From Roseicella sp. DB1501 (GTDB taxonomy: Bacteria > Pseudomonadota > Alphaproteobacteria > Acetobacterales > Acetobacteraceae): a stretch of 64,000 nt of DNA. Positions 1 to 8,459 of this stretch are shown piece by piece. The stretch's first letter is position 1. Each line of letters begins with the position of its first letter. Position numbers and translations under genes: made by a program. Location: NCBI RefSeq assembly GCF_013112485.1, contig NZ_JABFHG010000004.1, positions 248,001 to 312,000 on the forward strand. The letters are read 5' to 3'. The notes beneath the pieces are model-generated. The model was not told the DNA's origin and did no database searches. It saw only the letters and a list, made by a program, of their open reading frames with translations.

Positions 1-207
1 GATCGCCGCCGGCCCGGCCATCAGCCCGCCCATCTGCAGCAGCAGGACGGTGATGAGCGAGACGAAGGCGCCGATCATGAAGATGTCGCCATGGGCGAAA
101 TTGATCATGCCGATGATGCCGTAGACCATGGTGTAGCCCACGGCGATCAGGCCGTAGATCATGCCCAGGCTGATCCCGTTGATCAGCTGCTGCAGCGCAT
201 AGGCCAA
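1..207 (-). CDS. livH: Branched-chain amino acid ABC transporter permease, LivH-type (5' part only)
   Basis: Only the first 69 codons are in the window; the gene runs off the left edge. The reading frame gives an N-terminal hydrophobic stretch with the phrases INGISLGMIYGLIAVGYTM and INFAHGDIFMIGAF, typical of LivH-type inner-membrane permeases that import leucine, isoleucine, valine or related amino acids and amides. The best start is TTG at 207, preceded by AGGAGA a few bases upstream; the nearby ATG is out of frame. The rest of a liv operon would lie to the left. The substrate cannot be told from this fragment. Confidence 0.88.
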   Translation of the reverse strand, partial: MAYALQQLINGISLGMIYGLIAVGYTMVYGIIGMINFAHGDIFMIGAFVSLITVLLLQMGGLMAGPAAI

Positions 208-375
208 TGGTGTCTCCTGGCCGTGAAGTATCCCTGTAACGCCGACGCTAGAGCCATTCGCCGCAGGGCGAAAGCGTCTGCGGGGGCGAATCGGCGGCGC
301 CGCGCCAGGGCGCCCCCTGTTGCCGCCCCGCCGCTGCGGGGGCGACAATGCCGCCGCAACCCAGGAGGAAACCCC

Positions 376-969
376 ATGCCCAGCGATACCGGCCTGCCGG
401 CCGATGACGGCCGCAGCGGCCGCCTGCCGCCCATCCCCGAGGCGGCCATGACCCCGGAGCAGAAGCGCGTCGCGGCGGGCATCGCCGCCGGCCCGCGCGG
501 CGGCCTCCGCGGTCCTTTTCCCGCCATGCTGCGCAGCCCGGAGGTGGCCGAGCGCTTCCAGAAGCTCGGCGAATACCTGCGCTTCAACTCCTCCATCCCG
601 GCAGCGCTGAACGAGCTCGCCATCCTGATCACGGCGCGGGAATGGACGGCGCAGTACGAATGGTACGCGCATCACCTCCTCGCCATGAAGGCCGGCCTGC
701 CGGCGGCGATCGCCGAGGCGGTGGCGGAGGGGCGCATGCCGGACGGCATGGATGCCGACCAGGAGATGGTCTGGCGCTTCTGCACCGAACTGCACCGGAC
801 CCGGACGGTCTCGGATGCCAGCTACGCCAAGGTGAAGGAGCGCTTCGGGGAACGGGGGGTGATCGATCTCATCGCCGTCAGCGGCTATTACGTCGCCGTT
901 GCGATGACGCTCAACGTCGCCGAGGTGCCGCTGCCGCCCGGCGTGCCGGTGCCCCTGCAGCCGCTCTGA
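376..969 (+). CDS. Carboxymuconolactone decarboxylase (CMD) family protein
   Basis: A 197-residue protein. The central part (about residues 80-130) carries the CMD/AhpD-like core: an alpha-helical stretch with LAILITAREW, a YEW..H motif and a following A..AGL segment. The CxxC pair of AhpD peroxidase-type members is absent, so a lyase or ring-cleavage-related role is more likely than alkylhydroperoxidase activity, but the substrate is unknown. The start at 376 is preceded by AGGAGGAAA; the longer open frame upstream has no such site. It is the first of three same-strand catabolic-type genes (dienelactone hydrolase and DapA-family follow), each with its own gap of over 100 bases, so co-transcription is possible but not shown. 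Confidence 0.85.
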   Translation: MPSDTGLPADDGRSGRLPPIPEAAMTPEQKRVAAGIAAGPRGGLRGPFPAMLRSPEVAERFQKLGEYLRFNSSIPAALNELAILITAREWTAQYEWYAHHLLAMKAGLPAAIAEAVAEGRMPDGMDADQEMVWRFCTELHRTRTVSDASYAKVKERFGERGVIDLIAVSGYYVAVAMTLNVAEVPLPPGVPVPLQPL

Positions 970-1088
970 GGCCCGCCCCGCCCCGGCCGACCCCAGCCGC
1001 CGCGGCGAGGGGGGCATGGCAAGCCGGGGCCCGGATGGTTAGATGCCCCCGGCACGCCAGAAACCGGGCCAGAGACAAGGAGGGGACC

Positions 1089-1790
1089 ATGTCAGAGATC
1101 GAGATCGCCGCCACCGACGGCAGCGGCAGCTTCGGCGCCTATGTCGCCACCCCGAAGACCACGCCGGCCGGCGTGGTGGTGATGATCCAGGAGATCTTCG
1201 GCGTGAACGCCACCATGCGCCAGCTCAGCGACTGGGTGGCGGAGATGGGCTTCATCGCCGTCAGCCCCGACCTCTTCTGGCGGCAGGAGAAGGGCGTGCA
1301 GCTCGACCCCGATGCCGGCCAGGCGCAGTGGGACCGGGCCTTCAAGCTCATGCAGGGCATGGACCAGGACAAGGCGATCGAGGACATCAAGGCCACCATC
1401 GTGCATGCCCGGACCATGCCCGGCAGCAACGGCAAGGTGGCGACCATGGGCTTCTGCCTCGGCGGCCGGCTCGCCTACATGGCGGCGGCGCGCACCGATG
1501 CGGATGCCAATATCAGCTATTACGGCGTCGGCATCGAAGGACTGCTCGGCGAGGCCGGCAGCATCAAGGCGCCGCTGATCCTGCACATCGCCGAGAAGGA
1601 CAAGTTCGTGCCGCCCGAGGCGCAGGCCAAGATCCTCGACGGGCTGAAGGGCCACAAGCAGGTCTCGGCCTATGTCTATCCCGGCGTCGACCATGCCTTC
1701 GCCCGCATGGGCGGCCATGCCTGGGATGCGCGGGCGGCGACCATCGCCAATGGCCGCTCGGCCGAGCTGCTGGCCCGCGTGCTGGGCTGA
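1089..1790 (+). CDS. Dienelactone hydrolase family protein
   Basis: A 233-residue cytoplasmic alpha/beta-hydrolase. The triad is visible as Cys123 in GFCLGG, Asp171 in AEKDKF and His202 in GVDHAF, with Glu35 in IQEIFGV. Spacing is that of classical carboxymethylenebutenolidase (EC 3.1.1.45), which hydrolyses dienelactone in chlorocatechol breakdown. Many family members act on other esters or lactones, so the exact substrate is open. The start at 1089 follows an AAGGAGGGGACC ribosome-binding sequence. The neighbours (CMD-family upstream, DapA-family downstream) suit a small carbon-compound degradation set, although no ring-cleaving dioxygenase is present in the window. Confidence 0.92.
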   Translation: MSEIEIAATDGSGSFGAYVATPKTTPAGVVVMIQEIFGVNATMRQLSDWVAEMGFIAVSPDLFWRQEKGVQLDPDAGQAQWDRAFKLMQGMDQDKAIEDIKATIVHARTMPGSNGKVATMGFCLGGRLAYMAAARTDADANISYYGVGIEGLLGEAGSIKAPLILHIAEKDKFVPPEAQAKILDGLKGHKQVSAYVYPGVDHAFARMGGHAWDARAATIANGRSAELLARVLG

Positions 1791-1935
1791 CGCCCCCCGA
1801 CGTCGCTGCGCGCCGCAGGGGGGGGCGCGGCAGGGCAGCGGGCCGCGACTGGGAAGGGCGGGCGCTCGGGGCGTCCGGCGTCTTGCGCTATACCGGGACA
1901 GGCTCGCCCGCCCATGTTCCCCCGAGGAGAAGACC

Positions 1936-2877
1936 ATGCCGCTCGATGAATCCGCCCAGGGCGTCTACGTGATCGCGCCGACGCCCTTCCACCCCGATGG
2001 CCGGATCGACGAGGCCAGCACCGACCGGATGACGGAGTTCTTCCTCGAGGCCGGCTGCGACGGCATGACCATCCTCGGCGTCATGGGCGAGGCGCCGAAG
2101 CTCGACGGCGCCGAGGCGCTGGAGATCAGCCGCCGCATCATCCGCCGCGCCGGCAAGGCGGGCATCATCGTCGGCGTCTCCGCCCCCGGCTTCGCCGCCA
2201 TGCGGGCCCTCGCGCATGGCGTGATGGAGGCGGGCGCGGCGGGCGTGATGATCGCGCCGCCGAGCACGCTGCGCACCGACGACCAGATCGTCGCCTACTA
2301 CACCCAGGCGGTGCAGGCGATCGGCGCCGACATCCCCTTCGTCTTGCAGGACTACCCGCTGCTGTTCCAGGTGCAGATGACGCCAGGCGTCATCCGCCGC
2401 ATCGTCCAGGCGCTGCCCTCCTGCGTCATGCTGAAGCACGAGGACTGGCCGGGACTCGAGAAGATCAGCACCCTGCGCGGCTACCAGGCCGAGGACTCGA
2501 TGCGGCCGATCAGCATCCTCTGCGGCAATGGCGGCCTGTTCCTCGACTTCGAATGCGAGCGCGGCGCCGACGGGGCGATGACCGGCTATGCCTTCCCCGA
2601 CATGCTGGTCGAGCTGGTGCGGCTCGCCCGCGCCGGGGAGCGGGACCGGGCGCATGACCTGTTCGACGCGCATCTGCCGCTGATCCGCTACGAGCAGCAG
2701 TTCGGCGTCGGCCTCGCGGTGCGGAAATACGTGCTGATGCGCCGCGGCATCATCGCCTCCGACGCGCAGCGGGCGCCGGGCGGGACGCTCAGCCAGCGGG
2801 CGGTGTCGGAGGTCGAGTACCTGCTCGCCCGCCTGGCGCGGCACGATGCGCGGGCGCGGCTGCCGGCGGCGGGGTGA
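1936..2877 (+). CDS. Dihydrodipicolinate synthase (DapA/NAL) family lyase
   Basis: A 313-residue class I aldolase of the DapA/N-acetylneuraminate lyase superfamily, a TIM barrel. The Schiff-base lysine is Lys167 in VMLKHED and the partner tyrosine is Tyr140 in LQDYP. The usual G-T-T-G-E substrate loop of true DapA is here GVMGEAP, so lysine-pathway DapA is unlikely. A catabolic aldolase or dehydratase acting on a 2-keto acid is more probable. The start at 1936 has GAGGAGA eight bases upstream. The last ten residues are loosely Ala/Arg-rich. The substrate is not identifiable from sequence alone. Confidence 0.88.
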   Translation: MPLDESAQGVYVIAPTPFHPDGRIDEASTDRMTEFFLEAGCDGMTILGVMGEAPKLDGAEALEISRRIIRRAGKAGIIVGVSAPGFAAMRALAHGVMEAGAAGVMIAPPSTLRTDDQIVAYYTQAVQAIGADIPFVLQDYPLLFQVQMTPGVIRRIVQALPSCVMLKHEDWPGLEKISTLRGYQAEDSMRPISILCGNGGLFLDFECERGADGAMTGYAFPDMLVELVRLARAGERDRAHDLFDAHLPLIRYEQQFGVGLAVRKYVLMRRGIIASDAQRAPGGTLSQRAVSEVEYLLARLARHDARARLPAAG

Positions 2878-2893
2878 GGCTCCCCGCCCGTCC

Positions 2894-3391
2894 TCATCTC
2901 CCCCGGGCGCGGTGCCAGAGCAGCAGCGCCGCGTCATAGGGGATGGCCGGGATCTCCCGCAGCCGCCAGTACCAGCGCTGCAGCAGGCCGACATTGCCCG
3001 AGGCGCCGATCAGCACCGGCCGTGCCGCCAGCCCGGCCAGGCGCAGCAGCAGCACGCAGCGCGGCAGGTGGTAACGGCTGGTCGCGGCATGGACCGGGCC
3101 GCAATGGCCGCGCGCCCGCAGCAGGTCGCGGCAGGCGCGGACCGAGGAGAGGGTGTCGGTGCCGGTCGGCTCCTCGAGGATCGCCCCGGGCGGGACGCCG
3201 AGCTCGCGGAGCAGCCGGGCCATGACGCGGCTCTCCGCCTCGCCGTAGCAGCCGCGGGCGCCGGTCGGCAGGTAGAGCGGGTCCGGCCGCCGGCTGCCGA
3301 AGCGGTGCGCCGCCTCCACCCGGCGGCGGAGCGCCGGGCTCGGGCTGCCATCCGGCCGCACCGCGGCGCCGAAGATGATGATCGGCGTCAC
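2894..3391 (-). CDS. YdcF-like / DUF218 (SanA-ElyC superfamily) protein
   Basis: A 165-residue DUF218 protein: N-terminal IIIFGAAV, then YLPTGARG, the acidic ESRVMARLL.ELGVP segment, EEPTGTDTLSSV and the late TSRYHLPR motif. These are the conserved landmarks of the YdcF/SanA/ElyC family, some of which affect envelope or cell-wall integrity. No membrane anchor is visible, so this is a compact soluble version. The start is GTG at 3391, four bases after the stop of the methyltransferase gene at 3396-4655, so the two are almost certainly co-transcribed leftward. The biochemical role is unknown. Confidence 0.85.
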   Translation of the reverse strand: MTPIIIFGAAVRPDGSPSPALRRRVEAAHRFGSRRPDPLYLPTGARGCYGEAESRVMARLLRELGVPPGAILEEPTGTDTLSSVRACRDLLRARGHCGPVHAATSRYHLPRCVLLLRLAGLAARPVLIGASGNVGLLQRWYWRLREIPAIPYDAALLLWHRARGR

Positions 3392-3395
3392 GCCC

Positions 3396-4655
3396 TCATG
3401 CCCCTGGCGGGGCTTGGGGCGCCGCCAGCAGCAGCCGGTTCATCGCCTCCATCGCCTGCCGCAGCGCCGGCAACTCGCGCCAGAACTGCTCGCGGGAGAC
3501 GCCATTGGCCGCGAGCGCATCGGCGATGGCGCCGAGGCTGGTGCGCCCGTCCACCCGCTGCAGGATCGCCGGCGCCAGGCGCGGCAGGGGCAGGTTCACC
3601 CGCAGCCCGTCGAAGGTCACCGGCAGGGTGCCGTCCTTCGGCAACCCCTTGGCCAGCGTCGGGCCGTCCATCTCGCGCAGCACCGGCACCGCCGCCGGGT
3701 CCTCCCAGGGCGGCGCGACCACGGGCGCCTCGGCGCGGAGGCAGTAGACGATGTGGATGCCCATATTGCCGGTGATCGCCTCGGCCAGCGCCGCCCGCTG
3801 CACCGGGTCCAGCCCGGCGGTGCGGGCGCGCAGCTTCGGGTCTGGCAGGTAGGCATCCGGGTCGTAGCGCACCGGCTCCACCCAGCAGGCGATGCGCAGC
3901 CCGGCGGCGCGGACCAGGGCGTCGAGCGCCGGCACGGTGAAGGCGACATCGCGCGGATTGAGCAGCAGGTCGTAGAGCCCGGCATCGCCGCCCGAGAGGT
4001 GGTCGGTCAGCCAGGGGTTGCGGCGCAGCCAGGCGGTCTCCGGCACCTGCCGCCAGAGCCGCCGCGCCGCGTCCAGCCGGGCCGATGGCGGCTCCTCCGG
4101 CGGGGCCAGCAGCCGCAGCGCCTCCTGCAGCATGTAGACCCCGGTCCGGCCATGTGGGGCGTAGACCATCAGCCCGATCCCGCCGCCCGGCGCCAGCACC
4201 GAGACCAGGGCCCGCAGCCCTTCCAGCGGGTCGGGCAGGTGGTGCAGCACGCCGCAGCAATCGATGTAGTCGAAGGGCCCGAGGCCGGAGCCGGGCAGGT
4301 CGAGCAGCGAGCCCGCCTCGAAGCGGATGTTGTCGAGCCCCCGCGCCGCCGCCCGCGCCTCGGCCACTCGCCGGGCGGCGGCGCTGCGGTCGAGCCAGGT
4401 GACGGTGCCGGGCCGCCGGGCCCAGGCCAGGTGCTGCGCCAGCATGAGGGTGCCGTCGCCGCTGCCGCCGCCGGCGAACAGCGCCCGCAGCGGCTCGCCG
4501 GCCGGCCGGCGGCTGCCGAAGATCCAGTGGTCGATCTCGCGCAGATGGCTCGGGCTGCCCACGATCAGCCGCTTCGCCTCCTCGCGCGGGTCGCGGGCAG
4601 GGTAGGGATAGGCCTCGTACTGGGCGGCGAGCTGGCGGTCGGTGGCGTCGGTCAT
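3396..4655 (-). CDS. Class I SAM-dependent methyltransferase with C-terminal extension
   Basis: A 419-residue protein. Residues about 55-170 form a Rossmann methyltransferase: the SAM loop LFAGGGSGDGT, the acidic ribose-binding WLDRS, and the post-motif FDYIDCCGVLHHLPDP. The remaining 240 residues resemble the helical C-terminal extension of a family found widely in Alphaproteobacteria, and the start YEAYPYPARDP is also typical of it. The substrate (small molecule, lipid or protein) is unknown. It lies upstream of, and four bases from, the YdcF-like gene, and is divergent from the IalB-like gene at 4735, leaving about 80 bases for both promoters. Confidence 0.85.
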   Translation of the reverse strand: MTDATDRQLAAQYEAYPYPARDPREEAKRLIVGSPSHLREIDHWIFGSRRPAGEPLRALFAGGGSGDGTLMLAQHLAWARRPGTVTWLDRSAAARRVAEARAAARGLDNIRFEAGSLLDLPGSGLGPFDYIDCCGVLHHLPDPLEGLRALVSVLAPGGGIGLMVYAPHGRTGVYMLQEALRLLAPPEEPPSARLDAARRLWRQVPETAWLRRNPWLTDHLSGGDAGLYDLLLNPRDVAFTVPALDALVRAAGLRIACWVEPVRYDPDAYLPDPKLRARTAGLDPVQRAALAEAITGNMGIHIVYCLRAEAPVVAPPWEDPAAVPVLREMDGPTLAKGLPKDGTLPVTFDGLRVNLPLPRLAPAILQRVDGRTSLGAIADALAANGVSREQFWRELPALRQAMEAMNRLLLAAPQAPPGA

Positions 4656-4734
4656 GGCTGCGGTGCATAAAGCGGGGGCGGGGCGGCGGCCAGCGCGGTT
4701 GCTGGCGGCCGCCTTGGCTCGTATCTAGCGGGCC

Positions 4735-5259
4735 ATGCCCATGCCCCGCCGTCTCGCCCTGCGCGCCGCCCTCCTGCTGGGGCTGCCCATCCTCGCCGCC
4801 ATCGCCCCGGCGCCGGCCCGCGCCCAGGCCAAGCCGCAGAAGCTCGGCGATTTCCAGGACTGGATCGCCGCCAGCTTCACCGAGGGCGGGCACAAGACCT
4901 GCTACGCCTTCACCCGGCCGGCGAAGGGCGAGGGGGACCGCAAGGGCGTGATGCTGACGGTGACCCACCGGCACAATGCCCGCGACACGGTGACCATCTC
5001 GGCCGGCACCGCCCTGCGCGGCAACGAGGCCAGCGTGACCGTCGGCAGCACCGACCTCGATTTCTACACCGCCGGCTCCACCGCCGCGGCACGTTCGGGC
5101 GCGGCGGCGGTGCGGGCCTTCCGCAGCGGCAACGAAGCCGTGCTGAAGGCGCCGGCCGGCGGCAAGGGGAGCATCAGCGAGACCTTCTCGCTCGCTGGCT
5201 TCAGCGCCGCCTATGACGCGATCTCCAAGGAATGCCCGGCGGGCGGGGGCAAGCGATGA
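4735..5259 (+). CDS. Invasion-associated locus B (IalB)-like exported protein
   Basis: A 174-residue protein with a clear signal peptide (residues 1-31: Arg-containing start, hydrophobic core, cleavage after ARA). The mature part begins [16 protein letters not shown] and has [15 protein letters not shown] and a Gly/Ser-rich end, in the order seen in IalB-family periplasmic proteins. The family was named for Bartonella erythrocyte invasion but is widespread in free-living Alphaproteobacteria, so virulence should not be inferred. Cysteines at the TCYA motif and near the C-terminus (KECPAG) could form a disulfide. Its stop overlaps the rlmN start (ATGA at 5256), indicating translational coupling. 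Confidence 0.75.
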   Translation: MPMPRRLALRAALLLGLPILAAIAPAPARAQAKPQKLGDFQDWIAASFTEGGHKTCYAFTRPAKGEGDRKGVMLTVTHRHNARDTVTISAGTALRGNEASVTVGSTDLDFYTAGSTAAARSGAAAVRAFRSGNEAVLKAPAGGKGSISETFSLAGFSAAYDAISKECPAGGGKR

Positions 5260-6452
5260 ATGCCATCGCCCCGCCCTCCGCCGAGCTGAGCGCGGCCGAG
5301 CGCGACCGCATCCTCGCCAAGACCGCGCTGTTCAACCCGCCGCCGATCACCACGGCGGATGGACGGCGGGAGCTGGTCGGCCTCTCGCGCGAGGAGCTGA
5401 CGGCCGAGCTGGCGGCGATGGGCGAGAAGCCCTTCCGCGCCAAGCAGCTCTGGCACTGGATCTACCACCAGGGCGAGACCGATTTCGCCCGGATGACCAG
5501 CATCGCCGGGCCGCTGCGGCAGCGCCTGGCGGAGCGCTTCGTCATCTCCCGCCCCGAGCCGGCGACGGTGCAGACCAGCCGCGACGAGACGCGGAAATTC
5601 CTGTTCCGTTTCCGTGACGGCCAGCAGGTGGAGACGGTCTACATCCCGGATGCGGCGGAGGATCGCGGCGCCGTCTGCATCAGCACGCAGGTCGGCTGCA
5701 CCCTGTCCTGCCGCTTCTGCCATACCGGCACCCAGAAGCTGGTGCGCAACCTCGGCGCCGCCGAGATCGTCGGCCAGTTCATGGCGGCGCGCGACAGCTA
5801 TGGCGAGTGGCCGAGCCCGAAGGACGACAAGCCGCGGCTGCTCTCGACCATCGTCGTGATGGGCATGGGCGAGCCGCTCTACAATTACGAGAACACCGCC
5901 AAGGCGCTGCGCATCATCATGGACCATGAGGGCATCGGGCTCTCGCGGCGCCGGATCACGCTCAGCACCTCGGGCGTCGTGCCGATGATGGACCGCTGCG
6001 GCGAGGAGCTCGGCGTCAACCTCGCCGTCTCGCTGCATGCGGTGACGGACGAGCTGCGCAACGAGATCGTGCCGCTGAACCGCAAATACCCGATCGCCGA
6101 GCTGCTGGCCGCCTGCCGCCGCTACCCGGGCGCCAGCAATGCCCGGCGCATCACCTTCGAATACGTCATGCTGCGCGGGGTGAACGACAGCGAGGCCGAG
6201 GCGCGCGAGCTGGTGCGGCTGCTGCACGGCCTGCCCGCCAAGGTGAACCTGATCCCCTTCAACCCCTGGCCCGGCAGCCCCTACCAGACCTCGACCTACG
6301 AGCAGACGGCGCGCTTCGCCGCCATCCTGAACGAGGCCGGTTACAGCAGCCCGATCCGCCGGCCGCGCGGGCGGGACATCCTGGCGGCCTGCGGGCAGCT
6401 GAAGACGGAGAGCGAGCGGGCGGGCAGGGGCCGCGCCGATCCCGCCGCGTGA
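5256..6452 (+). CDS. rlmN: 23S rRNA (A2503-C2)/tRNA (A37-C2) methyltransferase, radical SAM
   Basis: A 398-residue RlmN. The radical-SAM cluster motif CxxxCxxC is present as CTLSCRFC, followed by [23 protein letters not shown] and NPWPGSPY. The enzyme installs C2-methyladenosine at 23S A2503 and at tRNA A37 using two SAM molecules. The conserved C-terminal cysteine is in LAACGQ. The start at 5256 (MNAIAPP) is chosen because it overlaps the IalB-like stop as ATGA; an upstream in-frame start eight codons earlier lies inside that gene. The last 15 residues are Arg/Ala-rich and not conserved. Confidence 0.97.
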   Translation: MNAIAPPSAELSAAERDRILAKTALFNPPPITTADGRRELVGLSREELTAELAAMGEKPFRAKQLWHWIYHQGETDFARMTSIAGPLRQRLAERFVISRPEPATVQTSRDETRKFLFRFRDGQQVETVYIPDAAEDRGAVCISTQVGCTLSCRFCHTGTQKLVRNLGAAEIVGQFMAARDSYGEWPSPKDDKPRLLSTIVVMGMGEPLYNYENTAKALRIIMDHEGIGLSRRRITLSTSGVVPMMDRCGEELGVNLAVSLHAVTDELRNEIVPLNRKYPIAELLAACRRYPGASNARRITFEYVMLRGVNDSEAEARELVRLLHGLPAKVNLIPFNPWPGSPYQTSTYEQTARFAAILNEAGYSSPIRRPRGRDILAACGQLKTESERAGRGRADPAA

Positions 6453-6473
6453 CGGCAGGATGCCGCCGGGTCC

Positions 6474-7463
6474 CTACTCCGCCGTCGCCCCGCTCTCCTT
6501 CACCACCCGCGTCCAGAACGCGACCTCGTTGCCGAGATACCGGGCGAAATCCGCCGCACTCCCCCCGGTCGGCCGCGCGCCCTGCTGCATCAGCCGTCCC
6601 CGCACCTCGGGATCGGCCAGCGTCGCCGCCACCGCCGCGTTCAGCCGCGCCACCACCTCGGGCGGGGTCTTCGCCGGCGCCATGATCCCCTGCCAGGCGC
6701 CGAGGTCGAAGCCGGGCGGCGTCAGCCCGCTTTCCGACATCGTCGGCACCTCGGGCAGCAGCGGCGTGCGCTCGGCCGAGCTCACCGCGATCGCCCGCAC
6801 CCGCCCGTCCTGGATCAGCGGCAGGGCGGTGACGACGGTGTCGCTGGTGAACTGCACGTTGCCCGCCGCCGTGTCGGTCAGCGCCGCGGCGGTGCCGCGA
6901 TAGGGCACATGCACCGCCTCGGCGCCGATATGGCGGAGCACCAGGTAGCTGACGAGGTGCGAGATGTTGCCGACACCGCCCGAGGAATAGCTGAGCCGGC
7001 CGCCCTCCGCCTTCACCCAGGCGATGAAGCCGGCCGGGTCGCGCGGCGGCATGGCAGGGTTCACCACCAGCGCCAGGGGCGAGGCGGCGGTCAGCGACAC
7101 CGGCACCAGGTCCTGCAGCACGTCATAGGCGAGCTTGCGGTAGAGCGCCCGGCTGATGGCGATGGAGGAGGTGTTGTAGAGCAGCGTGTAGCCATCCGCC
7201 TCGGACTTGCTCACCGCCTCGGCGGCGATGTTGCCGTTCGCGCCGCCGCGATTCTCCACCACGATGGCTTGGCCGAGCTCGCGCCCCATGCGCTCGGCGA
7301 GGATGCGGGCGACGACATCGGTCGGACCGCCCGGCGGGAAGGCGACGACGAGGCGCACCGGCCGTGTCGGGAAGCCCTGCGCTGCACCCTGCGCCGCCAC
7401 GCGGCGGCCGGGCCCGAGGGCGAGCGCCCCGGCGCCGAGGGCGAGCAGCGGTCGGCGCCTCAT
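6474..7463 (-). CDS. Bug-family tripartite tricarboxylate transporter substrate-binding protein
   Basis: A 329-residue periplasmic receptor of the TctC/Bug family. There is a signal peptide (residues about 1-25, with an RRR start and AAQG cleavage region), then FPTRPVRLVVAFPPGGPTD, ENRGGANGNIAAEAV, the VHVPYRGTAAAL motif and VPTMSE. Bug proteins bind carboxylates or other small anions for TctAB-type carriers; no tctA or tctB is nearby. The start at 7463 overlaps the stop of the upstream MaoC hydratase gene (ATGA), so the receptor and hydratase are translationally coupled. That pairing suggests a hydroxy or unsaturated acid ligand, which is inference only. Confidence 0.92.
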   Translation of the reverse strand: MRRRPLLALGAGALALGPGRRVAAQGAAQGFPTRPVRLVVAFPPGGPTDVVARILAERMGRELGQAIVVENRGGANGNIAAEAVSKSEADGYTLLYNTSSIAISRALYRKLAYDVLQDLVPVSLTAASPLALVVNPAMPPRDPAGFIAWVKAEGGRLSYSSGGVGNISHLVSYLVLRHIGAEAVHVPYRGTAAALTDTAAGNVQFTSDTVVTALPLIQDGRVRAIAVSSAERTPLLPEVPTMSESGLTPPGFDLGAWQGIMAPAKTPPEVVARLNAAVAATLADPEVRGRLMQQGARPTGGSAADFARYLGNEVAFWTRVVKESGATAE

Positions 7464-7930
7464 GCCCGCTGCTCCGCGCGCCCGGCCAGCAGCCGCGTCA
7501 CCGTGTAGTCCATCACCACCTCGTCCCGCTGGTTGCGCACCGTGATCTCGCTGACCACGACGCCCCGGTTGCCGGTCGTGGTCGGGCGGACCGAGGCGAC
7601 CAGCACCTCGGCGCCGATGGTATCCCCGACGCGCACCGGGGCGCGGGCGCGGATATGGGTCTCGAGCAGGGCGAGGCCGGTGCCATGCGCCATGCCCGCC
7701 AGCACCATGCCCTCGATCAGCGCATGGGTCAGCGCCGCCGGCACCGGCCGCGCCCCGAGCGCGCCGGCGAGCGTCGCATCGACGAAGAGCGGCTCCTGCA
7801 TGCCGGTGAGGGTGACGAAACCGATCAGGTCGGCCTCGGTCACGGTGCGGCGGAAGCTGCGGAACCGCTGCCCCGGCTGCAGCTCCTGCCAATGGAACCC
7901 CTGGCCCAGCAGGGGCGGCGCCTCGGTCAT
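7460..7930 (-). CDS. MaoC-family dehydratase
   Basis: A 156-residue hot-dog-fold protein. Conserved parts are FRSFRRTVTEADLIGFVTLTG near the N-terminus, the PVPAALTHALIEGMV helix and ARAPVRVGDTIGAEV. MaoC proteins hydrate enoyl-CoA or related unsaturated acyl-CoA thioesters. The standard catalytic D-x(4)-H pair is not obvious: the segment that usually reads D-x-N-P-x-H is QEPLFVD here, so activity may differ. It is the upstream gene of a two-gene leftward unit with the Bug receptor. The start at 7930 is ATG and faces a 180-base gap shared with the divergent SemiSWEET gene. Confidence 0.82.
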   Translation of the reverse strand: MTEAPPLLGQGFHWQELQPGQRFRSFRRTVTEADLIGFVTLTGMQEPLFVDATLAGALGARPVPAALTHALIEGMVLAGMAHGTGLALLETHIRARAPVRVGDTIGAEVLVASVRPTTTGNRGVVVSEITVRNQRDEVVMDYTVTRLLAGRAEQRA

Positions 7931-8110
7931 GCGGTATCCGTCGATCGTCGCGCGGCAGGCTTCCCGGCGCCGCCGGCGCTGTCAACCCATTGGCAACCCG
8001 GCCGGAACCCCCCGCCGGCTGCCGGGTTGATGGCCGGCCCGGACCGCGCCGGGCCGTCTCGGGCCCGCGCCACCCCTGCCCATCGGTGCCTGCACAGGGA
8101 GGAAAATCCA

Positions 8111-8410
8111 TTGGACGCCGCGACCCTTGTCGGCGGGCTCGCCACGCTCTGCTCCACCACCAGCTTCGTGCCACAGGCCTGGAAGGTGATCCGCACCCGC
8201 GACACGGAGGCGATCTCGGCCGGCATGTATGCGGTGACGGTGGCCGGCTTCTCGCTCTGGCTGACCTACGGGCTTCTGCTCTGGCAATGGCCGCTGATCC
8301 TGACCAACGGCATCTGCCTGGTGCTCTCGGCCTTCATCCTGACGATGAAGCTGCTGCCGCGGCGGCAGAAGGAGAAGGTGGCCGAGAGCCTGGACCCGGC
8401 GGCGGGCTGA
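8111..8410 (+). CDS. SemiSWEET-type small transporter
   Basis: A 99-residue membrane protein with three predicted transmembrane segments (about residues 4-22, 36-56 and 62-82). The PQ-loop signature is TTSFVPQAWKVIRTRDTEAIS, followed by WLTYGLLLWQWPLI and NGICLVLS. SemiSWEETs dimerise and carry mono- or disaccharides down a gradient. The start is TTG at 8111, chosen because GGAGG lies seven bases upstream; there is no ATG at a suitable place. Length is normal for the family. The MFS carrier gene follows 49 bases later on the same strand. Confidence 0.9.
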   Translation: MDAATLVGGLATLCSTTSFVPQAWKVIRTRDTEAISAGMYAVTVAGFSLWLTYGLLLWQWPLILTNGICLVLSAFILTMKLLPRRQKEKVAESLDPAAG

Positions 8411-8459
8411 TCCGGGCCGGCTTGACGCAGGCCGCCACCCGCCTCCCTATCGGCCGGGC

